This document shows positions 23,340 through 34,028 of a DNA stretch of 64,000 nucleotides, piece by piece. How positions within the stretch are numbered: the first letter of the stretch is position 1; each line of letters opens with the position of its first letter. Where the stretch lies: the NCBI RefSeq assembly GCF_905171765.1, contig NC_053391.1, positions 657,543,750 to 657,607,749 of the forward strand, given 5' to 3'. A program made the position numbers and the translations under genes. This DNA is from Bufo bufo. Taxonomy: Eukaryota; Chordata; Amphibia; Anura; Bufonidae. The notes below the pieces were generated by a model. It saw only the letters and a program-made list of their open reading frames with translations. It did not search any database and had not been told where the DNA came from.

Positions 23340-23935
23340 TGTTACAGTAGTCATATGATGACATCATTGCCAGCAGCAGTAGTCAAAAGATCACATGATC
23401 GCCGGCAGCAGTAGTCAAATAATCACATGATTGCTAGCAGTAGTCAAAAGATTACATGATCGCCAGCAGCAAATCAAATAATCACATGATTGCAGCAGCA
23501 GTAGTCAAAGAATCACATGATCACCATGAGTAGTCAAAGAATCACATGATCACCATCAGAAGTAGTCAAAAGATTACATCATCACCAGGAGTAGTCAAAT
23601 AATCACATGATCACCAGAAGTACAGATGTAGCAGGGTTAACACACAAACTTTTAACTCACATTTCTTAACTCATCACGTTATCTTAAAACAAAAGTCATT
23701 GAAAAGGAATTAAAGGTGTTTTCTTAATGCATTTAGTTTAGATAACACGTCTCATAAAGCATGTGTGTTAATTCTAATACACCTGTAGTCAAATGATCTC
23801 ATGATAGCCAGCAGCAGTAGTCAAATGATCACATAATTGTCAACAGCAATAGTCAGATGATCAAATATTCACAGCAGCAGTAGTCAGATGATCACCAGCA
23901 GTAGTAGTCAAAAGACTAGCAGTGGCAGTGAAGAA
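23340..23935. repeat. ~30-bp tandem array beside the ARHGAP42 exon
   Basis: About 12 degenerate units of 29-32 bp built on agtagtcaaa followed by the near-palindrome gatcacatgatc and a 'ccagcagc' tail. It starts about 100 bp from the exon at 23144-23239, on its upstream side. Units are interrupted by the insert at 23641-23767. Confidence 0.8.
23641..23767. mobile_element. Small TTAA-flanked hairpin insert within the array
   Basis: About 127 bp between TTAA at 23637-23640 and 23768-23771. Inverted ends cacacaaac and gcatgtgtg; interior inverted pair acgttatct and agataacacgt. It interrupts the 30-bp array and resembles a very short MITE. Confidence 0.55.
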
Positions 23936-23947
23936 TGTAGCAGTTAA

Positions 23948-24327
23948 AGGGGGTATTCCTGTTAATTATGTGCTATGCACTACTGTATATAGAGGAAAAC
24001 TCTTAGATTGGTGGGGGGAGTCCAACCTTTGAGACTCCCACCAATGACTATAAAGGGAGTTCCCTGCCCCTCATTTAAAAGGAGCGCCATCAAAGTGGCG
24101 ATTAATCATGTGCAATTGGCTCTATTTAAACTGTATGGGACTGTAGGAGATAGCTGAGCGCTGTACTGGGCAGTCCTAAAAAGATGAATGGAACCGCAAC
24201 GTGGATGCTGACCGCTGCTCCGCTTTCGTGATTATGGGCGGTCACGGTGGTCGAACCCCAACCAATCTAACAGTTATCCCTTTATCCAGCGGATAAATGG
24301 TTAACTTGTTACAACTAAAATACCCCT
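23948..24327. mobile_element. T2-type MITE, TTAA on the left, decayed right flank
   Basis: Left TTAA (23944-23947) followed by agggggtattcctgttaa; right end taaaatacccct followed by TTTA. The interior contains 'ccaccaatgactataaaggg' and related inverted pieces. Non-coding. Confidence 0.65.
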
Positions 24328-24594
24328 TTTAGCATCCGTAAAAACAGAACGCTTGTTAATAGATTAGGATCTCTGCTTGCTGACAGTTAATAAAAATATT
24401 AGTTGGTGATGTGATGGTCACGGACACAGCTCTGTCATAACCCTGATGAGGCACATGCATCACCTTCAAGTCCATAGAAAAGGGGACTGAATAATGTCCA
24501 TATTAATGTTTGATATTATGTCTTATTCGTCTTAATCTTAGAATTTTTACTTTACTTTACTTTGTATTCCGGCTTCCACCAATATATAAATTAA

Positions 24595-25038
24595 AGGGGT
24601 TGTCTCACAACAAATATTGTACAGTTTTCAAACCAGCACCTGAATACTTTTGTAATTGCATGTAATTAAAAATGTAGCATAGCCACTGAGTTATTCAATA
24701 AAATGTATCTGTATAGCGCCACCTGCTGTTAGTTTTTTTCTTATTTATTTGTCCTGCTCACTGAGAAGGTCAGTTTCATCCTTCAACTGCCTCCTGAGCT
24801 GTGATAGGGAGAACACGGGCACGCCTCCTGAGCTGTAATAGGAAGAGCTGAGACACGCCCCCTGAGCTGCAGCAGAAAGGACACTCCCCTTGAGCTGCCA
24901 GCTTGATATAAATCTAGCAGAGCAATGACTGGGGAGATCTCTGGATCCATGTGAGGTACAGGGCTGGTTCTAGCTTTGTTAGAAGGAGATTGTCATGTAC
25001 TATATGATGTCTGATTTTCATTTCATGGGATGAGCCCT
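24595..25038. mobile_element. T2-type MITE, 'gttgtccca' family
   Basis: TTAA at 24591-24594 and 25039-25042. Begins aggggttgtctcacaaca and ends tcatgggatgagccct. Shares 'gcgccacctgctgtt', 'gagctgtgatagggagag' and 'gagatctctggatccatgtg' with the copies at 32473 and 59283 in the same order. Confidence 0.85.
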
Positions 25039-25042
25039 TTAA

Positions 25043-26437
25043 AATTCATTCCATTTTCTAATATACTTTACCCAATTTCTCTTGGTTTTCGAGATCTCTG
25101 CTTGCTGTCATTGAAAGGCAACCCTCTTTCATTGCTCTGTGCGGATACAAATCTGTCTCCTGGTCCTGTGATGGACACACAGGGGCACGGCTCATTACAG
25201 TACAGTTATCAGAGCTCTTAGACAGATTTCTATCTATCGGGAGTGGTCGACAGCAAACAGGGATCATGAAAAACGCATAAAATATATTGAGAAATCAGAT
25301 AACCATTTGTTGCGCCGAGAAAGGAATAACCCTTTAAATGCTGTCAATATGAGAACGTTTTAGGCAATTTACAGCCAGGCCCCCCATTCATGTTGAGGAC
25401 CACTGACAGGCCATTAACCCTATGGGGGTCACCAGGCTCTTTTTATGGCCACGCTGTCGATAAATTGCATTGTTCATACATCTCTGCCATATGACGCAAC
25501 GGATTATACCGCCGCACCGTTAATAAGGGTCAGCGGTTCAAACCAGTAATTGCCGCCTATCAATCAAAATCTAAGTTTAGCCGGTCCATTGTGGAGCCGT
25601 CGGCCGTTTCAGGTGGAGAATTATCATCCATTTACTTGAAAATACCTCCCGGCGCAGGAGTATCATTTTTTATCATCGGGCTTTATTTAAAGGTCATTTT
25701 CCCTCAAAGCTTCTTCCAGCCATTTGAGACCCGCTGAGCTAAATGGTCATTGATTATAATAATTAGATCCCCAAAGAGCACTTGAATATCCGACGCACTG
25801 TCCAAGACTTCCCGTGCAATTAAATCCCTTCTGAGATTTTGGACTACAAGGAAAACAGCTGTAATCTACGTGAAAGACCTGAGCATAGAAAATGTAATAA
25901 CTGTACGGGAAGAAATGTGTCCGGTCCTCTTTAAGGGTATTAAAGGCGTATTCCCGTCTGCGGGATACCATAAATACCTGATAGGTGGGACCATTGCCTA
26001 CTGGTGAGCGGGAATCCAGTCAAAGCACTACTTCGCTGATCGGCTGCTGCGTTCTCCATTGAGTTCCATGGTGTGGTGGCCGCGCTCGCTTGTGGCACTT
26101 TCCATTGAAGTCAATGGGAGTTATTGGAAAAGCCATCTACTGTACGCAGGTGGTCACCGGACCCCGATTCTCCTGTCAGGTGAGGGTCTCGGAGGTGGGA
26201 TTTGAAATAAATGTTCAAAATTGGAAGACAGCTTTGAAGAAATAACAATCCTCCTGCACGCCAGCTGTGGTGAAACTACAACTCCCAGCATGAACGCTCA
26301 TAAAAATGAATGGCGCATGCTGGGAATTGTGGTTCCACAACAACCATTTCAAATTCAGACAGAATAGCGGTGGCACTACAAATCCCAGAGTTCCTGGATC
26401 TGGATCTGAGATACAAATGTATTAGGGTGATCACTAA
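25043..26437. other. Intronic stretch with a low-repeat island and a T2 fragment
   Basis: 25370-25930 looks single-copy, with homeodomain-like TAAT-rich sequence (ttgattataataattag at 25750). A T2-type left end (ttaaaggcgtattcccgt) occurs at 25936. At 26264-26350 there is a small foldback, 'aactacaactcccagcatg' with its inverted match, a motif seen again at 44870-44940. Confidence 0.5.
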
Positions 26438-27381
26438 GGCCCCTTTCACACGGGCGTTGCGGGAAAATGTGCGGGTGCGTTGCGGTAACATGCGAGATTT
26501 TTCAGTGCGAGTGCAAAACATTGTAATGCGTTTTGCACGCGCGTGAGAAAAATCGGCATGTTTGGTACCCAAACCCGAACTTCTTCACAGAAGTTCGGGC
26601 TTGGGATCGGTGTTCTGTAGATTGTATTGTTTTCCCTTATAACATGGTTATAAGGGAAAATAATAGCATTCTGAATACAGAATGCAAAGTAAAACAGCGC
26701 TGGAGGGGTTAAAAAAAATTACAAAAAATTTAACTCACCTTAGTCCACTTGATCGCGCAGCCCGGCTTCTCTTCTGTCTTCTTTGCTGTGTGCAGGAAAA
26801 GGACCTTTGGGGACGTCACTCCGGTCATCACATGGTACGTCACATGATCTTTTACCATGGTGATGGACCATGTGATGACCGGAGTGCGTCACCACAGGTC
26901 CTTTTCCTGCAATCAGCAAAGAAGACAGAAGAGATGCCGGCTGCGCGATCTAGTGGACTAAGGTGAGTTAAATTTTTTTTTAATTTTTTTTAACCCCTCC
27001 AGCGCTATTGTACTATGCATTCTGTATTCAGAATGCTATTATTTTCCCTTATAACCATGTTATAAGGGGAAATAATAATGATCGGGTCTCCATCCCGATC
27101 GTCTCCTAGCAACCGTGTGTGAAAATCGCACCGCATCCGCACTTGCTTGCGGATGCTTGCGATTTTCACACAACCCCATTCATTTCTATGGGGCCTTTTA
27201 CGTGAAAAACGCACAAAGAGGAGCATGCTGCGATTTTCACGCAACGCACAAGTGATGCGTGAAAATCACCGCTCGTGTGCACAGCCCCATAGAAATGAAT
27301 GGGTCCGGATTCAGTGCGGGTGCAATGCGTTCAACTCACGCATCGCATCCGCGCGGAATACTCGCCCGTGTGAAAGGGGCC
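26438..27381. mobile_element. Harbinger-like palindromic MITE, copy 2 (TAA duplication)
   Basis: Ends ggcccctttcacacgggcg and its complement, flanked by TAA at 26435-26437 and 27382-27384. Same family and order as 3270-4264: 'aacccgaacttcttcacaga', 'cccttataacatgg', the central arms with ctccggtcatcacatgg, and the right 'ctcgcccgtgtgaaag' end. The central palindrome has lost about one third compared with copy 1, and the right-hand CRE-like motif is damaged (agtgcgtcacc). Confidence 0.85.
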
Positions 27382-27497
27382 TAAGAAGCAGCAACAAGTG
27401 GTGCTCAGCCATGTAGGTGAGTGCCGCCATTCATCTTTATTCACTGCGTGTAGTTCTACAACAGCTGGAGTCTATGGTCTATACAGGGCAGTATTAA

Positions 27498-27890
27498 AGA
27501 GGACCTGTCCCCTCTCCTGACATGTCCGTTTTTTGGTAACTACTTCCAACCCCCATGTAATAAAAATTCTGGAGCATCTATTCTTATCACTCTATGTTTG
27601 TGCCATTCCTTTATTATTCCTACTGGAATTTTATGAATGAATTTCCAGGATTCTGCAATACAATGTCGGGCTTCTCAATGGGGTCATGTGCCTACAGCGT
27701 CAAGAACTGACTGGCCAGGGGCAGACTATACAGAGACACGCTCTGTTAGCAAGGGAAATGGTCGTAAACTTAGTCGTGCATTTCCAAGAGGAATAACAGA
27801 GGAACAGTAACATGGAAAATACTGAGACAGGAAGCTGCAGCGCTGTTATTCCACAGGGCATACAAGCCAGACACGTCAGGAGAGCACAGA
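27498..27890. mobile_element. T2-like MITE, 'gacatgtccg' family, partial
   Basis: TTAA at 27494-27497, then agaggacctgtcccctctcc; towards the right end 'agacacgtcaggagagcaca' is the inverted counterpart. The right flank is not TTAA, so the end is approximate. A related, more decayed copy lies at about 20508-20860. Confidence 0.55.
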
Positions 27891-28432
27891 ATAAGGCCTC
27901 ATGCAGGCAAGAGAGGCATTATGGAGGCACAGACTTCCTGAGGCTCAGTATACATTAGATGGAAGCAACGTTTAATAGGGGGCGTCACCCGCAGTAGGTT
28001 ATGGCAACTCCACAGAATTAACGTTCGTTCACCCGCATTTCCCATAGTCTATAAATATAAAGCCCGAGACGCATTTTACATATTTAAACGTTCCCTGGAA
28101 ATCTAAAAGAACCCTTAAAGACCAGTCCTCGAGCCAAAGCAACATCTGCTTCCAATGATACGTGATTGATTTTAATAGCTTATCTAACAGACATTCCAAA
28201 ATATACCCTGAGGTCGCTTTTTCCTGCCAAGAGGAGCCAGCGTGAAACTCGACCTACGAAACGACGAAGAAACCGTAAAGCCACGCTGAGAAGGTCTGCA
28301 ACACCTTAGTCATCCCAGCTGTGGAGAAAAGCGGCGATGCCCCCTGTATCATCTCAATGAGCGGAGGAGGAGTCCCCGGTCGGTTTCATCTCTGTTTCTA
28401 GATATTGCTCTCTGTTATCTGCCGGGCTGTGA
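27891..28432. other. Low-repeat intronic island
   Basis: 28000-28330 lacks obvious repeat motifs ('tgattgattttaatagctta' and 'cgacctacgaaacgacgaag' lie here). No coding frame or splice signals. Confidence 0.4.
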
Positions 28433-28713
28433 GGGCTCATGCAAAAAACGGATCTGCAAAAAATACGGATGACGTCCGTGTGCATTCCGTATTTTGTGGA
28501 ATAGAACAGTCCTATCCTTGTCCATAATGCGGACAATAATAGGACATGTTCTATTCTTTTGCAGAACGGAAATACGGACATACGGAAACGGAATGCACAC
28601 GGAGTAACTTCCGTTTTTTTTGCGGACCCATTGAAGTGAATGGTTCCGCATACGGCCCGGAAAAAAACCCCAGAATGGACACTGAAAGAAAATACGTTTG
28701 TGTGCATGAGTCC
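28433..28713. mobile_element. Palindromic MITE, 'gggctcatgca' ends, TGA flanks
   Basis: Left end gggctcatgcaaaaaacgg, right end cgtttgtgtgcatgagtcc; flanking TGA at 28430-28432 and 28714-28716. Foldback built from 'ttccgt'/'acggaa' blocks. Structure as in the Harbinger-like MITEs. Confidence 0.68.
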
Positions 28714-28720
28714 TGACCAA

Positions 28721-29009
28721 GGGTCCATTCACACGTCCGCAAAATGGGTTCCGCATCCGTTCCGCAATTTTGCGGAACAGGTGCGGACCCATTCATTTTC
28801 AACGGGGCCGGAATGTGCACTTCCGTTACGCAAAAAAATAGAACATGTCCTATTCTTGTCCGCAATTGCGGACAAGAAAAAGGCATTTTCTATGAGAGTG
28901 TCGGCGATGTGCGGTCCGCAAAATGCGGAACGCACATTGCCGGCATCCGTGTTTTGTGGATCCGCAATTTGCAGATCCGCAAAACGCATACGGATGTGTG
29001 AATGGACCC
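28721..29009. mobile_element. Palindromic MITE, 'gtccattcacac' family
   Basis: Ends gggtccattcacacgtccgc and the complement at the right; flanks CAA and TAA, consistent with one mutated TAA duplication. Nearly full-length foldback with a non-palindromic centre around 28870. It generates long spurious frames on both strands. Confidence 0.75.
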
Positions 29010-29789
29010 TAACATGCAGCCAAACCTGTGTTTGTAAGATGCTAAGAAGCTGTAAAACTTCAAACAGGTCGTATTATTTCATCTGCCCGGGCTACAATGG
29101 CCACCACTGGTGCAGGCAACATCTTGGAGAACCTCCCTGCACCAATTATGGAGCTTGCTTGGGGGCAACGACGGCGCTTTAGGCAAAGCCACCCTGGATT
29201 GTGAGGGCTGAGCTGGATGGAGAATGTGAAGGGGGCAGAAAACACAGAATGAGAGCAGATTCTGGCAGAATTCAGTCGTGGAATCCACCTTTGAAGAGCG
29301 TGACCTTGAGGAAATTACAATGCCAGTTTCCTGGATCAGCCAACTTAACCAATTTTCACAAAAAGAGTCATCAAAACGTAACTAGGGTGAAGTGAGGTCA
29401 TTTCTAGAGCCAGAATTTTAGCATTAACCTCCTCAGGACCGCCGTACGCAGGATTGCGTCTTTGCGGCGGCCCTGCTCTTCTGGGTGGACGCGCCGGAGC
29501 GTCCTCTCGCGAGACGCGAGATTTCCTGTGAACGCGCGCACACAGGAACGGAAGGTAAGAGAGTTGATCTCCAGCCTGCCAGCGGCGATCGTTCGCTGGC
29601 AGGCTGGAGATGTGTTTTTTTTAACCCCTAACAGGTATATTAGACGCTGTTTTGATAACAGCGTCTAATATACCTGCTACCTGGTCCTCTGGTGGTCCCC
29701 TTTGTTTGGATCGACCACCAGAGGACACAGGTAGCTCAGTAAAGTAGCACCAAGCACCACTACACTACACTACACCCCCCCCCCGTCAC

Positions 29790-30485
29790 TTATTAACCCC
29801 TTATTAGCCCCTGATCACCCCTGATCACCCCATATAGACTCCCTGATCACCCCCCTGTCATTGATTACCCCCCTGTCATTGATTACCCCCCTGTCATTGA
29901 TCAACCCCCTGTAAAGCTCCATTCAGACGTCCGCATGATTTTTACGGATCCACTGATAGATGGATCGGATCCGCAAAACGCATACGGACGTCTGAATGAA
30001 GCCTTACAGGGGCATGATCAATGACTGTGGTGATCACCCCATATAGACTCCCTGATCACCCCCCTGTCATTGATTACCCCCCTGTCATTGATTACCCCCC
30101 TGTAAAGCTCCATTCAGATGTCCGCATGATTTTTACGGATGCACTGATAGATGGATCGGATCCGCAAAACGCATCCGGACGTCTGAATGAAGCCTTACAC
30201 GGGCGTGATCAATGACTGTGGTGATCACCCCATATAGACTCCCTGATCACCCCCCCTGTCATTGATTACCCCCCTGTAAAGCTCCATTCAGATGTCCGCA
30301 TGATTTTTACGGATGCACTGATAGATGGATCGGATCCGCAAAACGCATACGGACGTCTGAATGAAGCCTTACAGGGGCATGATCAATGACTGTGGTTATC
30401 ACCCCATATAGACTCCCTGATCACCCCCCTGTCATTGATCACCACCCCTGTCATTGATCACCCCCCTGTAAGGCTCCATTCAGAC
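29790..30485. repeat. Tandem array of ~185-bp units each carrying a small MITE
   Basis: About three full units plus edges. Each has runs of ctgtcattgattaccccc, then a ~104-bp foldback starting aagctccattcagacgtccg and ending cgtctgaatgaagcc (about 29914-30003, 30105-30194, 30280-30369), then 'gatcaatgactgtgg'. A last partial unit ends with the MITE start near 30475. Confidence 0.85.
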
Positions 30486-30616
30486 ATTTTTTTGGCCCAA
30501 GTTAGCGGAATTATTTTTTTTTTTTCTTACAAAGTCTCATATTCCACTAAAAAAATAAAATCTCACATGAACTCACCATACCCCTCACGGAATCCAAATG
30601 CGTAAAATTTTTTAGA

Positions 30617-31960
30617 CATTTATATTCCAGACTTCTTCTCACGCTTTAGGGCCCCTAGAATGCCAGGGCAGTATAAATACCCCACATGTGACCCCATTTT
30701 TTTTATACAAAGTTGGCATTTGACCAAGATATTTATCTCACCCAGCATGGGTATATGTAAAAAGACACCCCAAAACACATTCCCCACCTTCTCCTGAATA
30801 CGGAGATACCACATGTGTGACACTTTTTTGCAGCCTAGGTGGGCAAAGGGGCCCATATTCCAAAGAGCACCTTTCGGATTTCACTGGTCATTTTTTACAG
30901 AATTTGATTTCAAACTCCTTACCACACATTTGGGCCCCTAGAATGCCAGGGCAGTATAACTACCCCACAAGTGACCCCATTTTGGAAAGAAGAGACCCCA
31001 AGGTATTCGCTGATGGGCATAGTGAGTTCATGGAAGTTTTTATTTTTTGTCACAAGTTAGTGGAATATGAGACTTTGTATGAAAAAAAAAAAAAAAAATC
31101 ATCATTTTCCACTAACTTGTGACAAAAACTAAAAAATTCTAGGAACTTGCCATGCCCCTCACGGAATACCTTGGGGTGTCTTCTTTCCAAAATGGGGTCA
31201 CTTGTGGGGTAGTTATACTGCCCTGGCATTCTAGGGGCCCAAATGTGTGGTAAGGAGTTTGAAATCAAATTCTGTAAAAAATGACCTGTGAAATCCGAAA
31301 GGTGCTCTTTGGAATATGGGCCCCTTTGCCCACCTAGGCTGCAAAAAAGTGTCACACATCTGGTATCTCCGTACTCAGGAGAAGTTGGGGAATGTGTTTT
31401 GGGGTGTCATTTTACATATACCCATGCTGGGTGAGATAAATATCTTGGCAAAAGACAACTTTTCCCATTTTTTTATACAAAGTTGGCATTTGACCAAGAT
31501 ATTTCTCTCACCCAGCATGGGTATATGTAAAAAGACACCCCAAAACACATTCCCCACCTTCTCCTGAGTACGGAGATACCAGATGTGTGACACTTTTTTG
31601 CAGCCTAGGTGGGCAAAGGGGCCCATATTCCAAAGAGCACCTTTCGGATTTCACAGGTCATTTTTTACAGAATTTGATTTCAAACTCCTTACCACACATT
31701 TGGGCCCCTAGAATGCCAGGGCAGTATAACTACCCCACAAGTGACCCCATTTTGGAAAGAAGAGACCCCAAGGTATTCGCTGATGGGCATAGTGAGTTCA
31801 TAGAACTTTTTATTTTTTGTCACAAGTTAGTGGAATATGAGACTTTGTAAGAAAAAAAAAAAAAAAAATCATCATTTTCCGCTAACTTGTGACAAAAAAT
31901 AAAAAGTTCTATGAACTCACTATGCCCATCAGCGAATACCTTAGGGTGTCTACTTTCCGA
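30617..31960. repeat. Zigzag of alternating ~380-bp inverted arms
   Basis: Arms alternate direct, inverted, direct, inverted, with turn points near 31090 (A17), 31463 and 31865 (A18). Landmarks such as 'ggcccctagaatgccagggc', 'cacctaggctgcaaaaaagt' and 'cacccagcatgggtatatgt' recur in each arm with few differences. The near-identical short proteins predicted in three places on both strands are a product of this repeat. Confidence 0.9.
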
Positions 31961-32472
31961 AATGGGGTCATTTGTGGGGTGTTTGTACTGTCTGGCCATT
32001 GTAGAACCTCAGGAAACATGACAGGTGCTCAGAAAGTCAGAGCTGCTTCAAAAAGCGGAAATTCACATTTTTGTACCATAGTTTGTAAACGCTATAACTT
32101 TTACCCAAACCATTTTTTTTTTTTACCCAAACATTTTTTTTTTATCAAAGACATGTAGAACAATAAATTTAGAGCAAAATTTCTATATGGATCTCGTTTT
32201 TTTTTGCAAAATTTTACAACTGAAAGGGAAAAATGTCATTTTTTTGCAAAAAAATCGTTAAATTTCGATTAATAACAAAAAAAGTAAAAATGTCAGCAGC
32301 AATGAAATACCACCAAATGAAAGCTCTATTAGTGAGAAGAAAAGGAGGTAAAATTCATTTGGGTGGTAAGTTGCATGACCGAGCAATAAACGGTGAAAGT
32401 AGTGTAGGTCAGAAGTGTAAAAAGTGGCCTGGTCTTTCAGGGTGTTTAAGCACTGGGGGCTGAGGTGGTTAA

Positions 32473-32915
32473 AGGGGTTGTCCCACAAAATATATTATAC
32501 ACTTTTCAAACCAGCACCTGGATCTGAATATTTTTATAATTGCATGTCATTAAAAATTTAGCCTAGCCACTAAGTTATTCAATAAAATTTCTCTGTATAG
32601 CGCCACCTACTGTTTGTTGTTTCCTTATTTCTTTGACCTGCTCACTGAGATGGTCGCACATGCTCAGTTTCATCCTTCAACTGCCCCCTGAGCTGTGATA
32701 GGGAGAGCATGGACACGCCCCCCTGAGCTGCAGCAGAAAGGACACGCCCCCCTGAGCTGCCAGCTTGATATAAATCTAGCAGAGCAATGAATGTGGAGAT
32801 CTCTGGATCCATGTGAGGTACAGGGCTGGTTCCAGCTTTGTTAGAAGGAGATAGTCATGTACTATATGATGCCTGATTCTCATTTTTTTTTTACATTAGT
32901 CATGGGATAACCCCT
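32473..32915. mobile_element. T2-type MITE, 'gttgtccca' family
   Basis: TTAA at 32469-32472 and 32916-32919, both shared with neighbouring elements. Begins aggggttgtcccacaaaa and ends catgggataacccct. The best-preserved copy of the four in the window (also 14035, 24595, 59283). Confidence 0.88.
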
Positions 32916-32919
32916 TTAA

Positions 32920-33395
32920 AGGGATTGTATCATCACGTACATTGGGGAAATATCGTTTGGATATGCCCCCAAGTCTGATAGGTGCGGGTCCCACCTCTGG
33001 GATCCGCACCTATCCTTAGAATGGGGCGTGTAAAGAGAGCACACAGCGCAAGCGCAACCACTGCTCCGTTCACTTTCTCTGGGGCTCTGCTCTCTCTGCA
33101 ACTTCCGCACCCTCTATACTCTGACTGACAGAACCATTCATGATGACATTTACACTGCCTGGTCCTGTCAATCAAAAGGCAGAGGGCATGGCATTTGCAG
33201 GGAGAGCAGAGCCTCTAGGTGTAATGGCAACGCCCCTGTTGCTCCTAGAGTCTCATTTGCATATATTAAAATGCACATTTTCTCAGCAATGCGGACAAAT
33301 ATGAACATGGGACCAACACAGATGTCTTCAGCTGCCAAGAGCACATGTAACAGGTCAGCCAGTGTCATAGGTACAAAACTGCTGACAGATGCCCC
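32920..33395. mobile_element. T2-type MITE, composite
   Basis: Between TTAA at 32916-32919 and 33396-33399. Left end agggattgtatcatcacg; right end actgctgacagatgcccc. The left half resembles the 49183-49632 family (gataggtgcgggtcccacc); the right half matches the arm of 61290-61714 in inverted orientation, so it may be a recombinant of two MITE families. Confidence 0.68.
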
Positions 33396-33399
33396 TTAA

Positions 33400-33770
33400 G
33401 GGCTTGTTCACATCACCGTTATGCATTTCATTATAGTTTTAAGATGGTGATAATGGAAAATAATAGAACTTTTAAGATGGAATTCAAAACGGAAACCTTT
33501 AGAGGCATTCAGTTTTGATCCGTCATAGCAGAAGTCTATGGGAAAGCATAACGGATCCGTCTGGTTTTGGTTATGTGAGACGGAAAACAAAGTCCTGTCG
33601 GCAGACGGATCCGTTATGCTGCCCATAGACTTCTGTTATGACGGATCAAAACTGAATGCCTCTAAAGGTTTCCGTTTTGAATTGTGTCTTATGAATGCCG
33701 TTATTTTCCATTTCAACCATGTTATAACGGAAAACAATTACGGAATTCATAACGGTGATGTGAACCCGTC
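33400..33770. mobile_element. Palindromic MITE, 'ttcacatcaccg' ends
   Basis: Left gggcttgttcacatcaccgt and right acggtgatgtgaaccc; arms contain 'catagacttctgttatgac'-type inverted pairs around 33570. Left flank TAA is part of the preceding TTAA; the right flank is not preserved, so the end is approximate. Confidence 0.68.
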
Positions 33771-33825
33771 CTGGTCAGGGAAGCTACCCTATATTTAGTT
33801 GTCTGGAGACCAAGTACAGACTTAA

Positions 33826-34028
33826 AAGGAGATTCCAGAACTTGAAAAACGTAGCTGCTTTCTAACAAAAAACAATGGCGCCCCTGTCTACAGGTTGTGT
33901 CTGGAACTGTATCTTAGCTTCACTGAAGTGAAAGGGGCAAAGCTGCAATACCACCCGTGACCTGTGGACAGGAGTGGCGCTGTTTTTGGAAAAAAGCAGC
34001 CATGTTTTTCTAATCCTGGACAGTTTCT
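33826..34028. mobile_element. Short T2-type MITE
   Basis: 203 bp between TTAA at 33822-33825 and 34029-34032. Left aaggagattccagaacttg; right taatcctggacagtttct. Inverted pair 'ctgtctacaggttgtg' and 'cctgtggacaggagtggc' inside. A related decayed piece is at 22780-22975. Confidence 0.65.

Larger units (their letters stand above)
29428..32468. mobile_element. 3-kb TTAACC-type composite foldback element
   Basis: Flanked by TTAA at 29424-29427 and 32469-32472, with ends cctcctcaggaccgcc and the complement of ccacctcagcccccag. The left part holds three consecutive hairpins, one with perfect 20-bp stems (29632-29651 and 29657-29676, 5-nt loop). Next come a tandem array that includes a small MITE (29790-30485) and a zigzag of alternating inverted arms (about 30617-31960), then an AT-rich 3' part. 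It shares architecture and 'ccaaaatggggtcact' segments with 14565-16546. No transposase frame; it must have relied on enzymes from elsewhere. Confidence 0.72.

Noticed and set aside
28640..29182. 180-codon plus-strand frame
   Set aside because: It lies in two adjacent foldback MITEs and unrelated flanking DNA.
30620..31850. Six similar 76-101 codon proteins on both strands as a gene family
   Set aside because: They are the same inverted-arm repeat read in both orientations, with no conserved domain or splice signals.
33168..33368. Short protein nearly identical to the one from 61317-61526
   Set aside because: The similarity comes from a shared MITE arm, which is itself a palindrome, not from a conserved gene.
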